Shown here: positions 16,679 through 25,613 of the stretch, piece after piece | Layout of the letters: each line of letters opens with the position of its first letter | How positions within the stretch are numbered: position 1 is the first letter of the stretch | Origin: Blastocatellia bacterium | GTDB taxonomy: Bacteria > Acidobacteriota > Blastocatellia > Pyrinomonadales > Pyrinomonadaceae | Assembly: GCA_016789145.1 (NCBI GenBank) | Contig: JAEUQI010000017.1 | Coordinates: 1-43,829, forward strand | Direction of reading: 5' to 3' | Length of the DNA: 43,829 nt | Program-made: the position numbers and the translations under genes | Notes under the pieces: generated by a model | Database searches by the model: none | Told to the model about the DNA's origin: nothing | What the model saw: the letters and a program-made list of their open reading frames with translations, nothing else

Positions 16679-17614
16679 TCAATTGCCTGCGACGGCATTC
16701 ATTTTCTTCGTGAATTCGGTCGCATCGCTTGCAAGGCCATTCTTTTGACAGAAATCCGCGAGCTTTTTATAGCGATCTTTTGGCGTAATGTCTGATATCC
16801 ACGCGATCTTTGCCATACATTCGGGGCACGCGTCGATCGGGCGACGGTCGGTTTCGCCGAGGTGGTTTGTGCCGCTCATCAGGCATTCGTATTTTGTACA
16901 GTGCCACATCGAGAACATATGGCCTGTTTCGTGAGCGGCGATCTTCAATGTTCGTCGGAGAAATTTGCTGTAGTCGGCATTGTCATCGAGCCTCGCCAGC
17001 GACCAAACACCGACGCGGCTTTCTAAGCTAGCCTGACCGAAAACATAGCTCTTCGAATCGTCAGGATAAAGGTCGTCAACAGTGAACGCGATTAATGCCG
17101 CCGCGTCCGCAGGCAGCATCGGTTTGAGAATGTCGTTTAAGATATGACCTGTTTTGATCTGATGCGTACGCGTGAATTTATTCTGGCGCACGTTTGGCCA
17201 AACCGCTCGTAACTCGCGAGCCGCCAATTTCTCGACCTTCAGATCATAAAACGCCGCGAGATACCCAACACTCGCGTCGATGATCTTGTTCTGTTGCGGA
17301 GTGAATGTTCCGAGTGGAAGAACGTAGATCGTCTGACGCTCTTTCGTCGGTTTCGTCGGATCGCTGTCGAGATACTGCTCAAATGTCTGCCCCGGCTCGT
17401 TGTTAGACCCAAGCCAATCATAAGCCTCAGGCTTGCCCATCGGCTCAAAAAACGGCTCGACCTTTTTCATCGACTCGCGAAGTTCCTTTAGCTCCTTCTT
17501 GGCCTCGCGCGCGGCGGACATGTTCGCCGCGGGCCTGTCGTTGGGTGACTCCGCCGAGCAACACGTTAGCAATGTGCTACTCAGCGCCAGAATCGCGATC
17601 GATCTTAGGTTCAC
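16679..17614 (-). CDS. Archaemetzincin-type zinc metalloprotease
   Basis: A 311-aa exported protease. The N-terminus is a signal peptide ending near LLTCC, perhaps a lipoprotein with an unusual lipobox. The archaemetzincin signature is clear: H228-E-x-x-H232-x5-H238-C, then x4-C-x-M, then a CxxC 16 residues later (CPEC). DDLYPDDSKSYVFG is also typical. The Gly expected three residues after H232 is Ser (HETGHMFSMWH). The start GTG at 17614 overlaps the stop of the TPR gene as GTGA; a TTG at 17647 is possible but less natural. Substrate unknown. Co-transcribed with the TPR gene. Confidence 0.85.
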   Translation of the reverse strand: MNLRSIAILALSSTLLTCCSAESPNDRPAANMSAAREAKKELKELRESMKKVEPFFEPMGKPEAYDWLGSNNEPGQTFEQYLDSDPTKPTKERQTIYVLPLGTFTPQQNKIIDASVGYLAAFYDLKVEKLAARELRAVWPNVRQNKFTRTHQIKTGHILNDILKPMLPADAAALIAFTVDDLYPDDSKSYVFGQASLESRVGVWSLARLDDNADYSKFLRRTLKIAAHETGHMFSMWHCTKYECLMSGTNHLGETDRRPIDACPECMAKIAWISDITPKDRYKKLADFCQKNGLASDATEFTKKMNAVAGN

Positions 17615-18711
17615 GATTGTTTCGGAAGAGAGTACGCCTTTGCCCAATCCAAGAAAGACTTTACCTTCGCTCCGTTTGTATTGAGCCAGGTTTCCGCTTC
17701 CTTATTCTTATTGTCAGTTAAGAAAAGTATCATATTGCCAAATGCTTCGACATGACCTGCTTTTTTCATGTCGGCCATATATGGAATGTAGGTGCGGCCG
17801 ACGAAGGTCTTTTTCAATTTCTTGTCTTCGTCAAGTATTGCGATGAGCGAGCTGATACCGTCAACGTACAATTGGTTGTCACTTTTGTCTTTGTCATCAT
17901 CGCCGCGAACCGTCGTGATCGTTCCAAGAATAAGGCTGAATATCCCGAAATCACCTTCGTCCTTCGGAGCATTCAGATCGAGGAATATTGTTGTGTTCCC
18001 TGTTTTTGGATCCTTTGTTGCAGGTTTTAAGATCGAATTAAAGATCTTCAAGGATTCGGTAGCACGGGCTGTGTTGTATTCAAGCGGAAGGAATCTCGAA
18101 GCCGCGAGAAGTGCCGGCACCTTGTGCTGTGTTCCGTTAAATAAGACAGACAGGAGGAAGTGTGGGCTAGCGTATTCAAAACTATCGGTGGCCGCAGACT
18201 TGGCAGCCTCCTTCGCTTCTGCGTATTTCTTTTGGCGGAAATAAGTTATCGCAAGATTGAACGACAGGCTTGATCGGTAGCGGCCAAACTCTTCTTTGTC
18301 TTTCAACTGCTTGAGGCCTTCTTGATACAGTTTGATAGCTTCTTCGGGTTTCCCAGTATCATCCAAGCGGTTCGCAATTATCACATAAAAAAGCGGCAAT
18401 TCGGTGGATTTGTACTTAGTGCCTTTGTATGCCAGTTCGACGGCTGCGTCTTTTTCACCCTTGTTATCAAGGGACAAAGCCAACTCGTACATCGCTCCAA
18501 TACATTCCGGGCATTCGGCGAGTATCGACTTGTACTTTGCGATCGCTTCGTCGTACTTTTTCTGGTCGTGCAATGCCACGCCTTCGTTGAGGGTCTTCTG
18601 TTGAGCCGCATTCAACGGTGTTGGGACCAGCGTTGGCGTTTCGATCTTCTGACCGTAGGCGGAAACAGCGAATGTGAATGCAATGATACCGACAAGGATA
18701 CTTCTTTTCAT
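17611..18711 (-). CDS. Secreted TPR-repeat protein
   Basis: A 366-aa exported protein with a signal peptide (1-20, ending SAYGQ). Three to four TPR motifs occupy about residues 37-190 (EGVALHDQKKYDEAIAKYK, KPEEAIKLYQEGL, RQKKYAEAKEAAK). The C-terminal half is less repetitive. TPRs bind partner proteins. Its stop overlaps the GTG start of the archaemetzincin gene by 4 nt, so the two are translationally coupled and may act together outside the cytosol. Confidence 0.82.
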   Translation of the reverse strand: MKRSILVGIIAFTFAVSAYGQKIETPTLVPTPLNAAQQKTLNEGVALHDQKKYDEAIAKYKSILAECPECIGAMYELALSLDNKGEKDAAVELAYKGTKYKSTELPLFYVIIANRLDDTGKPEEAIKLYQEGLKQLKDKEEFGRYRSSLSFNLAITYFRQKKYAEAKEAAKSAATDSFEYASPHFLLSVLFNGTQHKVPALLAASRFLPLEYNTARATESLKIFNSILKPATKDPKTGNTTIFLDLNAPKDEGDFGIFSLILGTITTVRGDDDKDKSDNQLYVDGISSLIAILDEDKKLKKTFVGRTYIPYMADMKKAGHVEAFGNMILFLTDNKNKEAETWLNTNGAKVKSFLDWAKAYSLPKQS

Positions 18712-18784
18712 TTGATCTCCGTTAAAGCTGAAATAATTAGATGCTTAATGGCCTCAAATTGTTCCAATTCGAGGGGAATATATT

Positions 18785-19951
18785 TCAAAATTGAGAAACG
18801 CTATCTACATATGACACGAAATTGCGCTTCATCTCGCCAAAAGAATCGCCGCCAAACTTTTCACGCATTGCGTTGGCAATTACGATCGCGAGCATTGCTT
18901 CGCCGATGACTCCCGCGGCGGGGACGGCGGTGATGTCTGAGCGTTCGAATGCTGCGTCGCTCGCGTCTTTCGTGTCGATGTCGACGCTTTGCAAAGCCTT
19001 TCGCAGCGTCGCGATCGGTTTCATGTAGCCGCGAACGCGGAGTTCTTCGCCGTTCGTGATGCCGCCTTCTAGGCCGCCCGCACGGTTTGTTGCTCGAGAG
19101 AACGAACTGCCGTCGTGTACGATCTCGTCATGTACTTTTGAGCCGGGCCGTTCGGCATTTGCGACGCCTTCGCCGATCTCGACGGCTTTGGTTGCATGAA
19201 TGGACATGATCGCATGGGCGATGCGGCCATCGAGTTTGTCTTCCCACGAAGTGTGCGATCCCAAGCCAACCGGCAAACCGCGAGCGATGACCTCGTAAAT
19301 GCCGCCGAGCGTATCACCATCAGCCTTGGCGGCGTCGATCGCAGCGATCATCAGTTGCTGGGCGTCGTCGTCCGCACAATTGAGCGGCGTGTCTTTGGGA
19401 ATCGCCGCGACTTGGTCGAACGTTGCAGTTATCGGAGTCTCCGGAACGCCGCCGAGTTGAATGACATGACTGCGGACGTCGATGCCGAATGCTGCAAGTA
19501 GCTGTCTTGCGATCGCACCACACGCTACACGAGCCGCCGTCTCGCGTGCCGATGCTCGCTCGAGAATGTCGCGCAGATCGCGTGTCTGATACTTCTGCCC
19601 GCCCGCCAGGTCGGCGTGGCCCGGACGTGGCCTTGTGACGATTCGTGGATTCCTAGGTTCAACCTCCAACGCTTCTGATGACATCACTTCTTCCCAGTGC
19701 ACAAAGTCGTCGTTCTTTATCATCAACGCTATAGGCGAACCGAGAGCTTTGCCGTGACGCACGCCAGACAGTATCTCGACGGTGTCCGTCTCGATCTTCA
19801 TACGCCCGCCGCGGCCGTAGCCCTGCTGGCGACGCCAAAGCTCGTGGTCTATTGGGTCAATGTCGATCGTGAGGCCCGCGGGCACGCCTTCGACGATAGC
19901 GATGAGTGCCTTGCCGTGCGATTCGCCTGAGGTTGTGAATTTGAAGTGCAT
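18785..19951 (-). CDS. aroC: Chorismate synthase
   Basis: A 388-aa AroC, full length. It converts 5-enolpyruvylshikimate-3-phosphate to chorismate with reduced FMN, the last shikimate-pathway step. Signatures include SGESHG at the N-terminus, [31 protein letters not shown] and [11 protein letters not shown]. Cytosolic. TAAAAT (19959-19964) lies only 7 nt before the ATG with no Shine-Dalgarno, so the mRNA may be leaderless. The -10-like box overlaps the end of the palindromic repeat that separates it from the EamA gene. Confidence 0.97.
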   Translation of the reverse strand: MHFKFTTSGESHGKALIAIVEGVPAGLTIDIDPIDHELWRRQQGYGRGGRMKIETDTVEILSGVRHGKALGSPIALMIKNDDFVHWEEVMSSEALEVEPRNPRIVTRPRPGHADLAGGQKYQTRDLRDILERASARETAARVACGAIARQLLAAFGIDVRSHVIQLGGVPETPITATFDQVAAIPKDTPLNCADDDAQQLMIAAIDAAKADGDTLGGIYEVIARGLPVGLGSHTSWEDKLDGRIAHAIMSIHATKAVEIGEGVANAERPGSKVHDEIVHDGSSFSRATNRAGGLEGGITNGEELRVRGYMKPIATLRKALQSVDIDTKDASDAAFERSDITAVPAAGVIGEAMLAIVIANAMREKFGGDSFGEMKRNFVSYVDSVSQF

Positions 19952-19963
19952 TGGTGAAATTTT

Positions 19964-20034
19964 ACCGCAGATGAATGCAGATAGACACAGATAAAACGAT
20001 TTCTTATTTGCGTGTATCCGCGTTCACCTGCGGT
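19964..20034. repeat. Imperfect palindromic repeat
   Basis: Arms beginning ACCGCAGATGAATGCAG and ending near CGTTCACCTGCGGT form an imperfect inverted repeat of about 32 nt per arm with an A/T-rich centre. CTGCGGT-type ends with degenerate arms are common in dispersed bacterial palindromes. The left arm sits just before aroC, and the right arm encodes the last residues of the EamA protein. Confidence 0.55.
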
Positions 20035-20906
20035 TGATTTTTTCTTTTGCGGAAAACGATGAGCCCTATTGCCGCGATGATAAGCAGGCCGCCGAAGCCG
20101 GTTTGCGGCGGCAGAGTTTCGCCGAGGACGAGCCAGCCGATGACGACGGCAAGTAGCGGTGTGACGAGCGAGATCATCATTGCCTTGGTCGATTCGACCT
20201 TCGCGAGCAGCCAATAGTAGAGCCAAAACGCTGCGACCGTGCCTAGTACAGCCAGATACAGGACACAGAGAACTGCCTTCAGTGACCAATTGAATGCGAG
20301 TGGATTTCCTTCGCGGATGAGACTGTAAATGATGATCGCCGGAAGGCCGCAGAGCATTTGACTAAAAACGAGCGTCGCAGGATGAATGTCAGCGGCCTTT
20401 GCCTTAACTAAGATCGAGGCCTGCGCAGCTGCGTACGCACCAACCACGATCGCCGCGCACCCTGCGAAAGCCATCAAGTTATCGACCTTTAACTGATCGA
20501 AGAAGATAACCGCAACCCCAATGATCCCAACGCTCACCGCAACGATCTTCTGAAGCGTGATCCGCTCGTTTGGAAGCATTAGCCAAGCCAATATCAATCC
20601 GAATACCGTAATGGTCGCCTGCAGAACTGCGGCAAGGCCCGATGTGATATATTGCTCGCTCCAAAACACGAGCGAATAGTTGATCGAAAACTGCAGAATG
20701 CCCGTGATCGCGATCAGCTTCCATTCAGCGGACGTCTTTGGCATAGCGATCCGCTGAAGTTTGATGACGACCGCAAGCAAAGAAACAGAAACCAAAAACC
20801 TAGCCGCCGCGAATGCCATCGGCGGGATGTCATCCAGCCCAACCTTGATAAAGATCCATGTCGTGCTCCAGATGAACGCTAAGATTAGCCAGACGGCGAT
20901 CTTCAT
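20004..20906 (-). CDS. EamA/DMT-family transporter
   Basis: A 300-aa drug/metabolite transporter with ten hydrophobic helices in two EamA repeats (about 5-138 and 150-288). It most likely exports or imports small metabolites across the inner membrane; specificity is not readable. It starts 1 nt after the rsmD stop, so it shares the recG-rsmD transcript. The last ~10 residues ([11 protein letters not shown]) and the stop codon are encoded inside a palindromic repeat, suggesting the original C-terminus was replaced. Confidence 0.9.
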   Translation of the reverse strand: MKIAVWLILAFIWSTTWIFIKVGLDDIPPMAFAAARFLVSVSLLAVVIKLQRIAMPKTSAEWKLIAITGILQFSINYSLVFWSEQYITSGLAAVLQATITVFGLILAWLMLPNERITLQKIVAVSVGIIGVAVIFFDQLKVDNLMAFAGCAAIVVGAYAAAQASILVKAKAADIHPATLVFSQMLCGLPAIIIYSLIREGNPLAFNWSLKAVLCVLYLAVLGTVAAFWLYYWLLAKVESTKAMMISLVTPLLAVVIGWLVLGETLPPQTGFGGLLIIAAIGLIVFRKRKNQPQVNADTRK

Positions 20907-20907
20907 A

Positions 20908-21459
20908 TTAACTTTGCTCGTAGAAACTCAGACTCGATTCGCCTTGCTTCACTATTCGCCAACGGCGTATTGAGCCCGTTAGGTCGGGCAAAGGATGTTT
21001 CGTGTGGTGTTCGACAATGAGCAAGGCATCGCTGGCTAGCAGCGTTCTATTTGACCCGAATTCGTGCATCACCAGTGAGTAGTCAGAGTCATACGGCGGA
21101 TCAAAAAATGCTATATCCCAAGGCTTTTTATGTTCGCGTCCAGCAAAGGTTTCGGCTTCGACGGCAAGTATCTCGGTTGCATCGTCGGCAATCCCGAGTT
21201 TGTCCAGATTCTCTTCGATCAACGCACACGAGCGTTTTGAGCGATCGACGAATGTAACGAACGCCGACCCACGCGAGATCGCTTCGATACCAACCGCGCC
21301 TGTTCCGGCACAAAGGTCCAGAAATCGAGTTTCCTCGTCGATACGAGGAGCGATGATATTGAACAGGGTTTCGCGAAGCCGATCGGACGTCGGCCGCGTT
21401 TTCAGATCCGGCGGGCTTTTGAGCACACGGCCTCGAAATTCGCCGGCAATTATTCGCAT
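20908..21459 (-). CDS. rsmD: 16S rRNA (guanine966-N2)-methyltransferase
   Basis: A 183-aa SAM-dependent methyltransferase that modifies G966 of 16S rRNA. Family marks are the start MRIIAGEFRGR, TRPTSDRLRETLFNI, the SAM motif DLCAGTGAVGIEAISRG, and the catalytic DPPY (FFDPPYDSDY). The ATG at 21459 is used because MRIIAG is the conserved N-terminus; earlier in-frame codons lie in the recG overlap zone. The gene begins 43 bp after recG ends. Confidence 0.95.
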   Translation of the reverse strand: MRIIAGEFRGRVLKSPPDLKTRPTSDRLRETLFNIIAPRIDEETRFLDLCAGTGAVGIEAISRGSAFVTFVDRSKRSCALIEENLDKLGIADDATEILAVEAETFAGREHKKPWDIAFFDPPYDSDYSLVMHEFGSNRTLLASDALLIVEHHTKHPLPDLTGSIRRWRIVKQGESSLSFYEQS

Positions 21460-21502
21460 AAACCTTAGTCTAAAGAACGAAACAGAAACGAGCAATTCCA
21501 CT

Positions 21503-23758
21503 CTATGCAATGCTGCCGAGGCTTACATTTTTGTGGGAACGTGCGGTTTTGACTAGTTCGGTGGTTTCGGGCGAAAGGCGTTTTTCGATGGCGTAGAACT
21601 CGGCTTCTTTCTTTGCTGTCACTAAAATTTCAAGGTCGCGGACGATGTTTGCTAGCTTGAATGTGCGAATTCCGGACTGCCGCGTGCCCAATATCTCGCC
21701 TTGGCCGCGAAGTTCCAGATCTTTTTCAGCGATGAGAAAACCGTCCGAGGTTTCCTCCATAATGCCGAGGCGTTCCTTGGCAACGGCAGTGCGTTTGTAA
21801 TCTGCGAGCAAGACACAATAGCTTTGATCGGCTCCGCGACCGATGCGTCCGCGAAGTTGATGCAATTGCGACAGACCAAATCGCTCGGCGTGTTCGATGA
21901 CCATCAGCGACGCATTCGGAACATCGACGCCGACTTCGATCACGGTCGTTGAGACGAGAATATCTAGCCTTCCGCCGACAAATTCGCTCATCACGGCTTC
22001 TTTTTCGACAGGCTTCATTTTGCCGTGCAACAGCCCGACCGTGTATTGCGGAAAAATGTCGAGACGCATTTTGTCGTACATCGCGGTTGCGGCCTTGAGG
22101 TCCATTTTCTCGCTTTCTTCGATCAGCGGATAGACGACATAAACCTGACGGCCAAGTTTGATCTCACGTTCAATGCCGCGATAGACGCCCGCACGTTTGT
22201 CTTCGCCGAGGACGACGGTCTTGACGGGCGTGCGGCCCGGCGGCAGTTCGTCGATGATCGACACGTCGAGGTCACCGTAAACCGTCATCGCCAAACTACG
22301 CGGGATCGGCGTCGCCGTCATCACCAAAATGTCAGGGTCGCGGCCCGCTTTTTTGAGATGTGCACGCTGCAATACGCCGAAACGATGTTGTTCGTCGATG
22401 ACTGCGAGAGCCAGATCTTTGAACTTCACGGCGTCTTGTATCAATGCATGCGTGCCGATGACGAGATCGACAACGCCGAGCTCTAGGCCGTCGCGGACAC
22501 GACGTTTTGCGGCGGCTTTCATGCTGCCGGTCAGCAGTTCGATGTGATATTCGGTGCCGGCGAATAGCTTTTTCGCGTTGCGAAAATGCTGCTCCGCCAA
22601 TATCTCGGTTGGAGCCATAAAGGCGGTCTGATAGCCGTTTTCCATTGCCGCAGCCATCGCAAGAAACGCTACGATGGTCTTGCCGCTGCCAACGTCTCCT
22701 TGGATCAGGCGATTCATCGGATGATCGCTCTTGAGGTCCGCAAATATCTCGCCGATCACGCGTTTCTGAGCGTCAGTAAGTTTGAATGGCAGCATCTCGT
22801 TCAGACGCTTTTTAGTTGCGTCCGAGACCTCGATGACCGAACCTTTCGGTTCGCTCGTCCGCTCGCATCGAAGCAATTGCATTGAAAATGCGAGCCAGAA
22901 GAACTCATCAAAGATCAGCCGCCGCTGAGCGGCCGAACGGAACATTTCATAGTCCGCGACACTAGCTTCGTCAGGCGGAAAGTGCACTTGAACGAGTGCG
23001 TCGAGCCGCGAAATGAGGTTGTGCCGCTCGATTAGTTCGGTCGGAAGTTGATCTTTACTCGTTCGATCTAGCTGCTGACAAGCGGCATAGATGATCTCTC
23101 GCAAACGCTTCGTCTGAAACGGCCCGAGTTTGCGATAAACAGGAACGCAGCGCGCGGTATGAACAGTCGAGAACTCAGCGCTTGAAGTGTCTTCGGCGAG
23201 CTCGTCGAGTTCGTCGGCAGACTCTTCGGTATCGGTGTCAATAACCTCAAGTTCCTCAGGTTTTGCAGTTTTCAATGCAAATGTCCCTTTTCGGTCGTCA
23301 AATTCCCAAGTCCCGTACGCGACGAAACGCGTTCCGCGTTTGAACCTGTTCGTTTGATATTCGAGGATGTGCTTGGCGTTCTTGCCCGAGATGAACCATT
23401 TCACAACGACGGGCCGATGCTGATGCTCTTTGTCGCCGCCGACTATCTCGAACAGATACAACGGCGGTTTCCAGCGCTCGCGGTTCTTGCCGACCTGAGC
23501 ACCGCCGGCCGTTCGCACATAGATCTCGATCGCCGCGTCCATGCCGTCGCGAAGCTCGTCTATCGAGATGAATTTCGAACGGTCCTCATATCGAGCAGGG
23601 AAGTAATGCAGCAGATCGTCGACCGTCACCTCCTCAGCCGTTGCCCGCGACGAATGCGGGGCCAACGCCGCCGCTAACTTCGCAGCCATAACCGTACCAA
23701 CGCCCGATATGCCGTGGCGATGGAGTTCGTGGACAGGCGTGTCGAGGCTAATTGGCAT
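21503..23758 (-). CDS. recG: ATP-dependent DNA helicase RecG
   Basis: A 751-aa RecG, somewhat longer than the usual ~690 because of an acidic insert in the wedge/OB region (residues about 170-195, DTDTEESADELDELAEDTSS). It remodels stalled forks and Holliday junctions. The N-terminal wedge domain is followed by helicase motif I (GDVGSGKT, about 353-360), the DEQH box (about 452) and the C-terminal helicase motif QLRGRIGRG. Probable first gene of recG-rsmD-EamA. Confidence 0.96.
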   Translation of the reverse strand: MPISLDTPVHELHRHGISGVGTVMAAKLAAALAPHSSRATAEEVTVDDLLHYFPARYEDRSKFISIDELRDGMDAAIEIYVRTAGGAQVGKNRERWKPPLYLFEIVGGDKEHQHRPVVVKWFISGKNAKHILEYQTNRFKRGTRFVAYGTWEFDDRKGTFALKTAKPEELEVIDTDTEESADELDELAEDTSSAEFSTVHTARCVPVYRKLGPFQTKRLREIIYAACQQLDRTSKDQLPTELIERHNLISRLDALVQVHFPPDEASVADYEMFRSAAQRRLIFDEFFWLAFSMQLLRCERTSEPKGSVIEVSDATKKRLNEMLPFKLTDAQKRVIGEIFADLKSDHPMNRLIQGDVGSGKTIVAFLAMAAAMENGYQTAFMAPTEILAEQHFRNAKKLFAGTEYHIELLTGSMKAAAKRRVRDGLELGVVDLVIGTHALIQDAVKFKDLALAVIDEQHRFGVLQRAHLKKAGRDPDILVMTATPIPRSLAMTVYGDLDVSIIDELPPGRTPVKTVVLGEDKRAGVYRGIEREIKLGRQVYVVYPLIEESEKMDLKAATAMYDKMRLDIFPQYTVGLLHGKMKPVEKEAVMSEFVGGRLDILVSTTVIEVGVDVPNASLMVIEHAERFGLSQLHQLRGRIGRGADQSYCVLLADYKRTAVAKERLGIMEETSDGFLIAEKDLELRGQGEILGTRQSGIRTFKLANIVRDLEILVTAKKEAEFYAIEKRLSPETTELVKTARSHKNVSLGSIA

Positions 23759-23764
23759 ACAGAC

Positions 23765-24028
23765 CTACCGTGAAATCGGTTCTTTCTTACGATTTAGACG
23801 CTTGAAGATGAACAGTTCTAAACCAATTATTAAGGTCAGGGCTAGAAGATAAAATACTCCGAAATTGAGTTGGAAGAAAAACTCAAGCATATCTGGGTCT
23901 CCTTCATAGCCACAGCATTGACCGATCCGAGGTTCAACCCAGCGGCTTTGATGATAGAAGAAGACTGCGAATGCTATTATCGCGGTCAGTACAATTATCG
24001 AAACCTTTGAAAGCGTTTTCATCGTCAT
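23765..24028 (-). CDS. Small membrane protein, hypothetical
   Basis: An 87-aa protein with two hydrophobic helices (about 8-26 and 50-72) joined by a loop with two adjacent Cys (IGQCCGYEGD). The start is directly next to the stop of the queuosine-precursor transporter gene, so it is the second gene of that unit. An in-frame ATG at residue 3 is an equal candidate. No family recognised. Confidence 0.65.
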   Translation of the reverse strand: MTMKTLSKVSIIVLTAIIAFAVFFYHQSRWVEPRIGQCCGYEGDPDMLEFFFQLNFGVFYLLALTLIIGLELFIFKRLNRKKEPISR

Positions 24029-24733
24029 CTAGACATCAAGCGTAAATGGATTGAAATTCGTGTCGCGGTCGAAGTAGTCTTCGTGTTCAGCTCGTTTTAG
24101 GTAGCCGACGATGATGTACGTGAACGGCGTGGCGACGACTTCCCAGAGGACTTTTAGGATGTAGTTTCCGATCATGACGGCGATGACTTGCTCGGTCGGC
24201 CATGTGCCTAGGAACGCGATCGGATAGAAGATGATAGTGTCAACGGCTTCGCCCGCGAAGGTCGAGCCGATGGTTCGCATCCAGAGGAATTTGCCTTCGG
24301 TCAGAAGTTTGAGCTTTGCCAGCACAAACGAATTTACAAACTCACCGGCCCAAAACGCGAGTAACGACGCGAGTACGATCCGCCATGTCTGCCCGAAGAG
24401 CATGTTGATCGCCTCGTTCATCTCCGGCGACATCTTCGGCGACGGCGGCAGGCTCGTCACAACGAACGCCATGAACGACGCAAATATCAGCCCACCAAAT
24501 CCCGCCCAAATTACGCGCCGCGAGCGTTTATAGCCGTAAACTTCGGTCAGAATATCCCCAAACAGATAGCTGATAGGAAAGAAAAGCACGCCCGTTCCGA
24601 ATGTGAACGCTCCGTACCAAGGCAAATTGACAAACGTTGCCTTAGGCACACCGATCAAATTCGCACACAGCAACACCACCACAAACGCCGCCATGATGAG
24701 GTCGAAATATTTGAATTGTCGTTGCTGAGTCAT
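24029..24733 (-). CDS. yhhQ: Queuosine precursor transporter
   Basis: A 234-aa YhhQ/VUT-family protein with about six membrane helices. The family imports queuosine precursors (preQ0 or preQ1) for tRNA modification. Visible features are NLIGVPKATFV, FPISYLFGDILTEVYGYKRSRRVIW and GSTFAGEAVDTIIFYPIAFLG. TAGAAT (24744-24749) is 10 nt before the ATG with no ribosome site between, so translation is probably leaderless. No preQ1 riboswitch pattern precedes it. Confidence 0.92.
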   Translation of the reverse strand: MTQQRQFKYFDLIMAAFVVVLLCANLIGVPKATFVNLPWYGAFTFGTGVLFFPISYLFGDILTEVYGYKRSRRVIWAGFGGLIFASFMAFVVTSLPPSPKMSPEMNEAINMLFGQTWRIVLASLLAFWAGEFVNSFVLAKLKLLTEGKFLWMRTIGSTFAGEAVDTIIFYPIAFLGTWPTEQVIAVMIGNYILKVLWEVVATPFTYIIVGYLKRAEHEDYFDRDTNFNPFTLDV

Positions 24734-24743
24734 TGGTAGTAGG

Positions 24744-24765
24744 ATTCTACCAAATATACTAACAA
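24744..24765 (-). promoter_or_regulatory. -10 box of the queuosine-transporter gene
   Basis: TAGAAT on the minus strand (24749-24744) lies 10 nt from the ATG; TTCGAT about 16 nt upstream is a weak -35. Transcription would begin about 4 nt before the start codon. Confidence 0.45.
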
Positions 24766-24796
24766 ATCGAAGAAAACTAGGTTGCCGAAGTACCGA

Positions 24797-24901
24797 TCAC
24801 TTCAGTAAAACCATCTTCGCAAGATCGATACCGTCGAGTGTGCGTTGACTATTCTCTATCCGGTCAACGTAACAGAAATCGCAATCTCGCTTGTCGGACA
24901 T
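24797..24901 (-). CDS. Possible 34-aa CxxC microprotein
   Basis: An ATG-initiated frame of 34 codons begins MSDKRDCDFC and ends MVLLK. It has one CxxC and codons typical of the window. It overlaps the end of the trpE fragment in another frame. No strong Shine-Dalgarno is present. It could be a real small gene, or part of the sequence that joined the truncated trpE. Low confidence. Confidence 0.25.
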   Translation of the reverse strand: MSDKRDCDFCYVDRIENSQRTLDGIDLAKMVLLK

Positions 24902-25107
24902 TGTAAGCCTACTACGCGCCGCGAACCGGCGCCGATGAACGAATACCTCGCCAAACTCCGCCCGCCCTCGACCGATTCGAGCAGAAACGAATCGCCGTGC
25001 CGCGCCGACAGCTTCAAATAGACCGCCAAAGGCGTCAGCAGATCGGCGGGCATTGTCACAACGACTGGCGTTACGATAGTTCTTTGGCGTGAGCTCTCTT
25101 CTGACAT
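24856..25107 (-). pseudogene. trpE: Truncated anthranilate synthase component I fragment
   Basis: An 83-aa frame whose residues about 12-58 look like the TrpE N-terminus (TPVVVTMPADLLTPLAVYL, then RHGDSFLLESVEGG and ARYSFIGAG). TrpE is normally about 500 aa and carries its chorismate-binding site in the C-terminal half, which is absent. After RYSFIGAG the sequence no longer resembles the family and soon meets a stop. It is therefore a broken copy. The palindromic element at 25118 lies 11 bp upstream. An intact relative, pabB, lies at 29425-30675. Confidence 0.7.
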
Positions 25108-25117
25108 TCTTTATGAA

Positions 25118-25246
25118 TTGCCACTAGCTTTAGCTAGTGGACGAGTATGGCCTATGACTCCTCAGCGGCTTTAGCCGCAACTGTTTGTTTCGGCTAAAGC
25201 CCTAAGATCTTGCATTCAGCTAACCACTAGCTAAAGCTAGTGGCAA
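25118..25246. repeat. BIME-like nested palindromic element
   Basis: Two exact inverted 23-bp units sit at 25118-25140 and 25224-25246 (core CCACTAGCTTTAGCTAGTGG), each itself a hairpin. Between them is a second inverted pair, GGCTTTAGCCG (25167-25177) and CGGCTAAAGCC (25191-25201), the first of which is also a hairpin. The arrangement is that of paired REP sequences forming a bacterial interspersed mosaic element. No RAYT/TnpA-REP gene is in the window. Confidence 0.8.
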
Positions 25247-25613
25247 CTTATGAAGACCAATCAAAAAACGCCGCCCGAGTTGTCTCAAGCGGCGTCCGGT
25301 CAATTTGGTTTTGCGTAAAGGAAACTACTACTTCCTCGCAAATGAACAAACCTCACCCGACGCCCCGGCGTGCCACCAACCAAAGTCGGCTCGCCAATCT
25401 GTCGCAAACGAAAAGCTTGTCCCTAAAAACTTCATCGACTCCATTTGTAACAAACACCACCAACTTTCGCAAGGCCGAGAGAAATTATGCGAGTGTGATG
25501 TGAACAGAGGCGTGTCAATAATGCGGCGGTTTGGTTCGAAGGTATGAAGTTCCCAACACAAATAAAAAGACCGCAAGCCCCAAACCCACGGCCTTCTATC
25601 TTTTTGGTATCGA
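25247..25613. other. Noncoding stretch with repeat copy 1
   Basis: No convincing gene lies in these 367 bases. Open frames on both strands have unlike composition and no ribosome sites. The right part (25509-25606) is the first copy of the interspersed repeat. The left part holds no structure that I can name. Confidence 0.5.
25509..25606 (+). repeat. Interspersed repeat, copy 1 (short form)
   Basis: Begins GGCGTGTCAATAATGCGGCGG, includes TTCCCAACACAAATAAA, and ends with a GC stretch (ACCGCAAGCCCCAAACCCACG) and T-rich tail. It lacks the 5' ~60 bp present in copies 2 and 3. The 3' stretch matches copy 2 almost exactly. Confidence 0.75.

Noticed and set aside
24734..24800. preQ1 riboswitch ahead of yhhQ
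   Set aside because: No H-type pseudoknot pattern; the -10 box lies 10 nt before the ATG, leaving no room.
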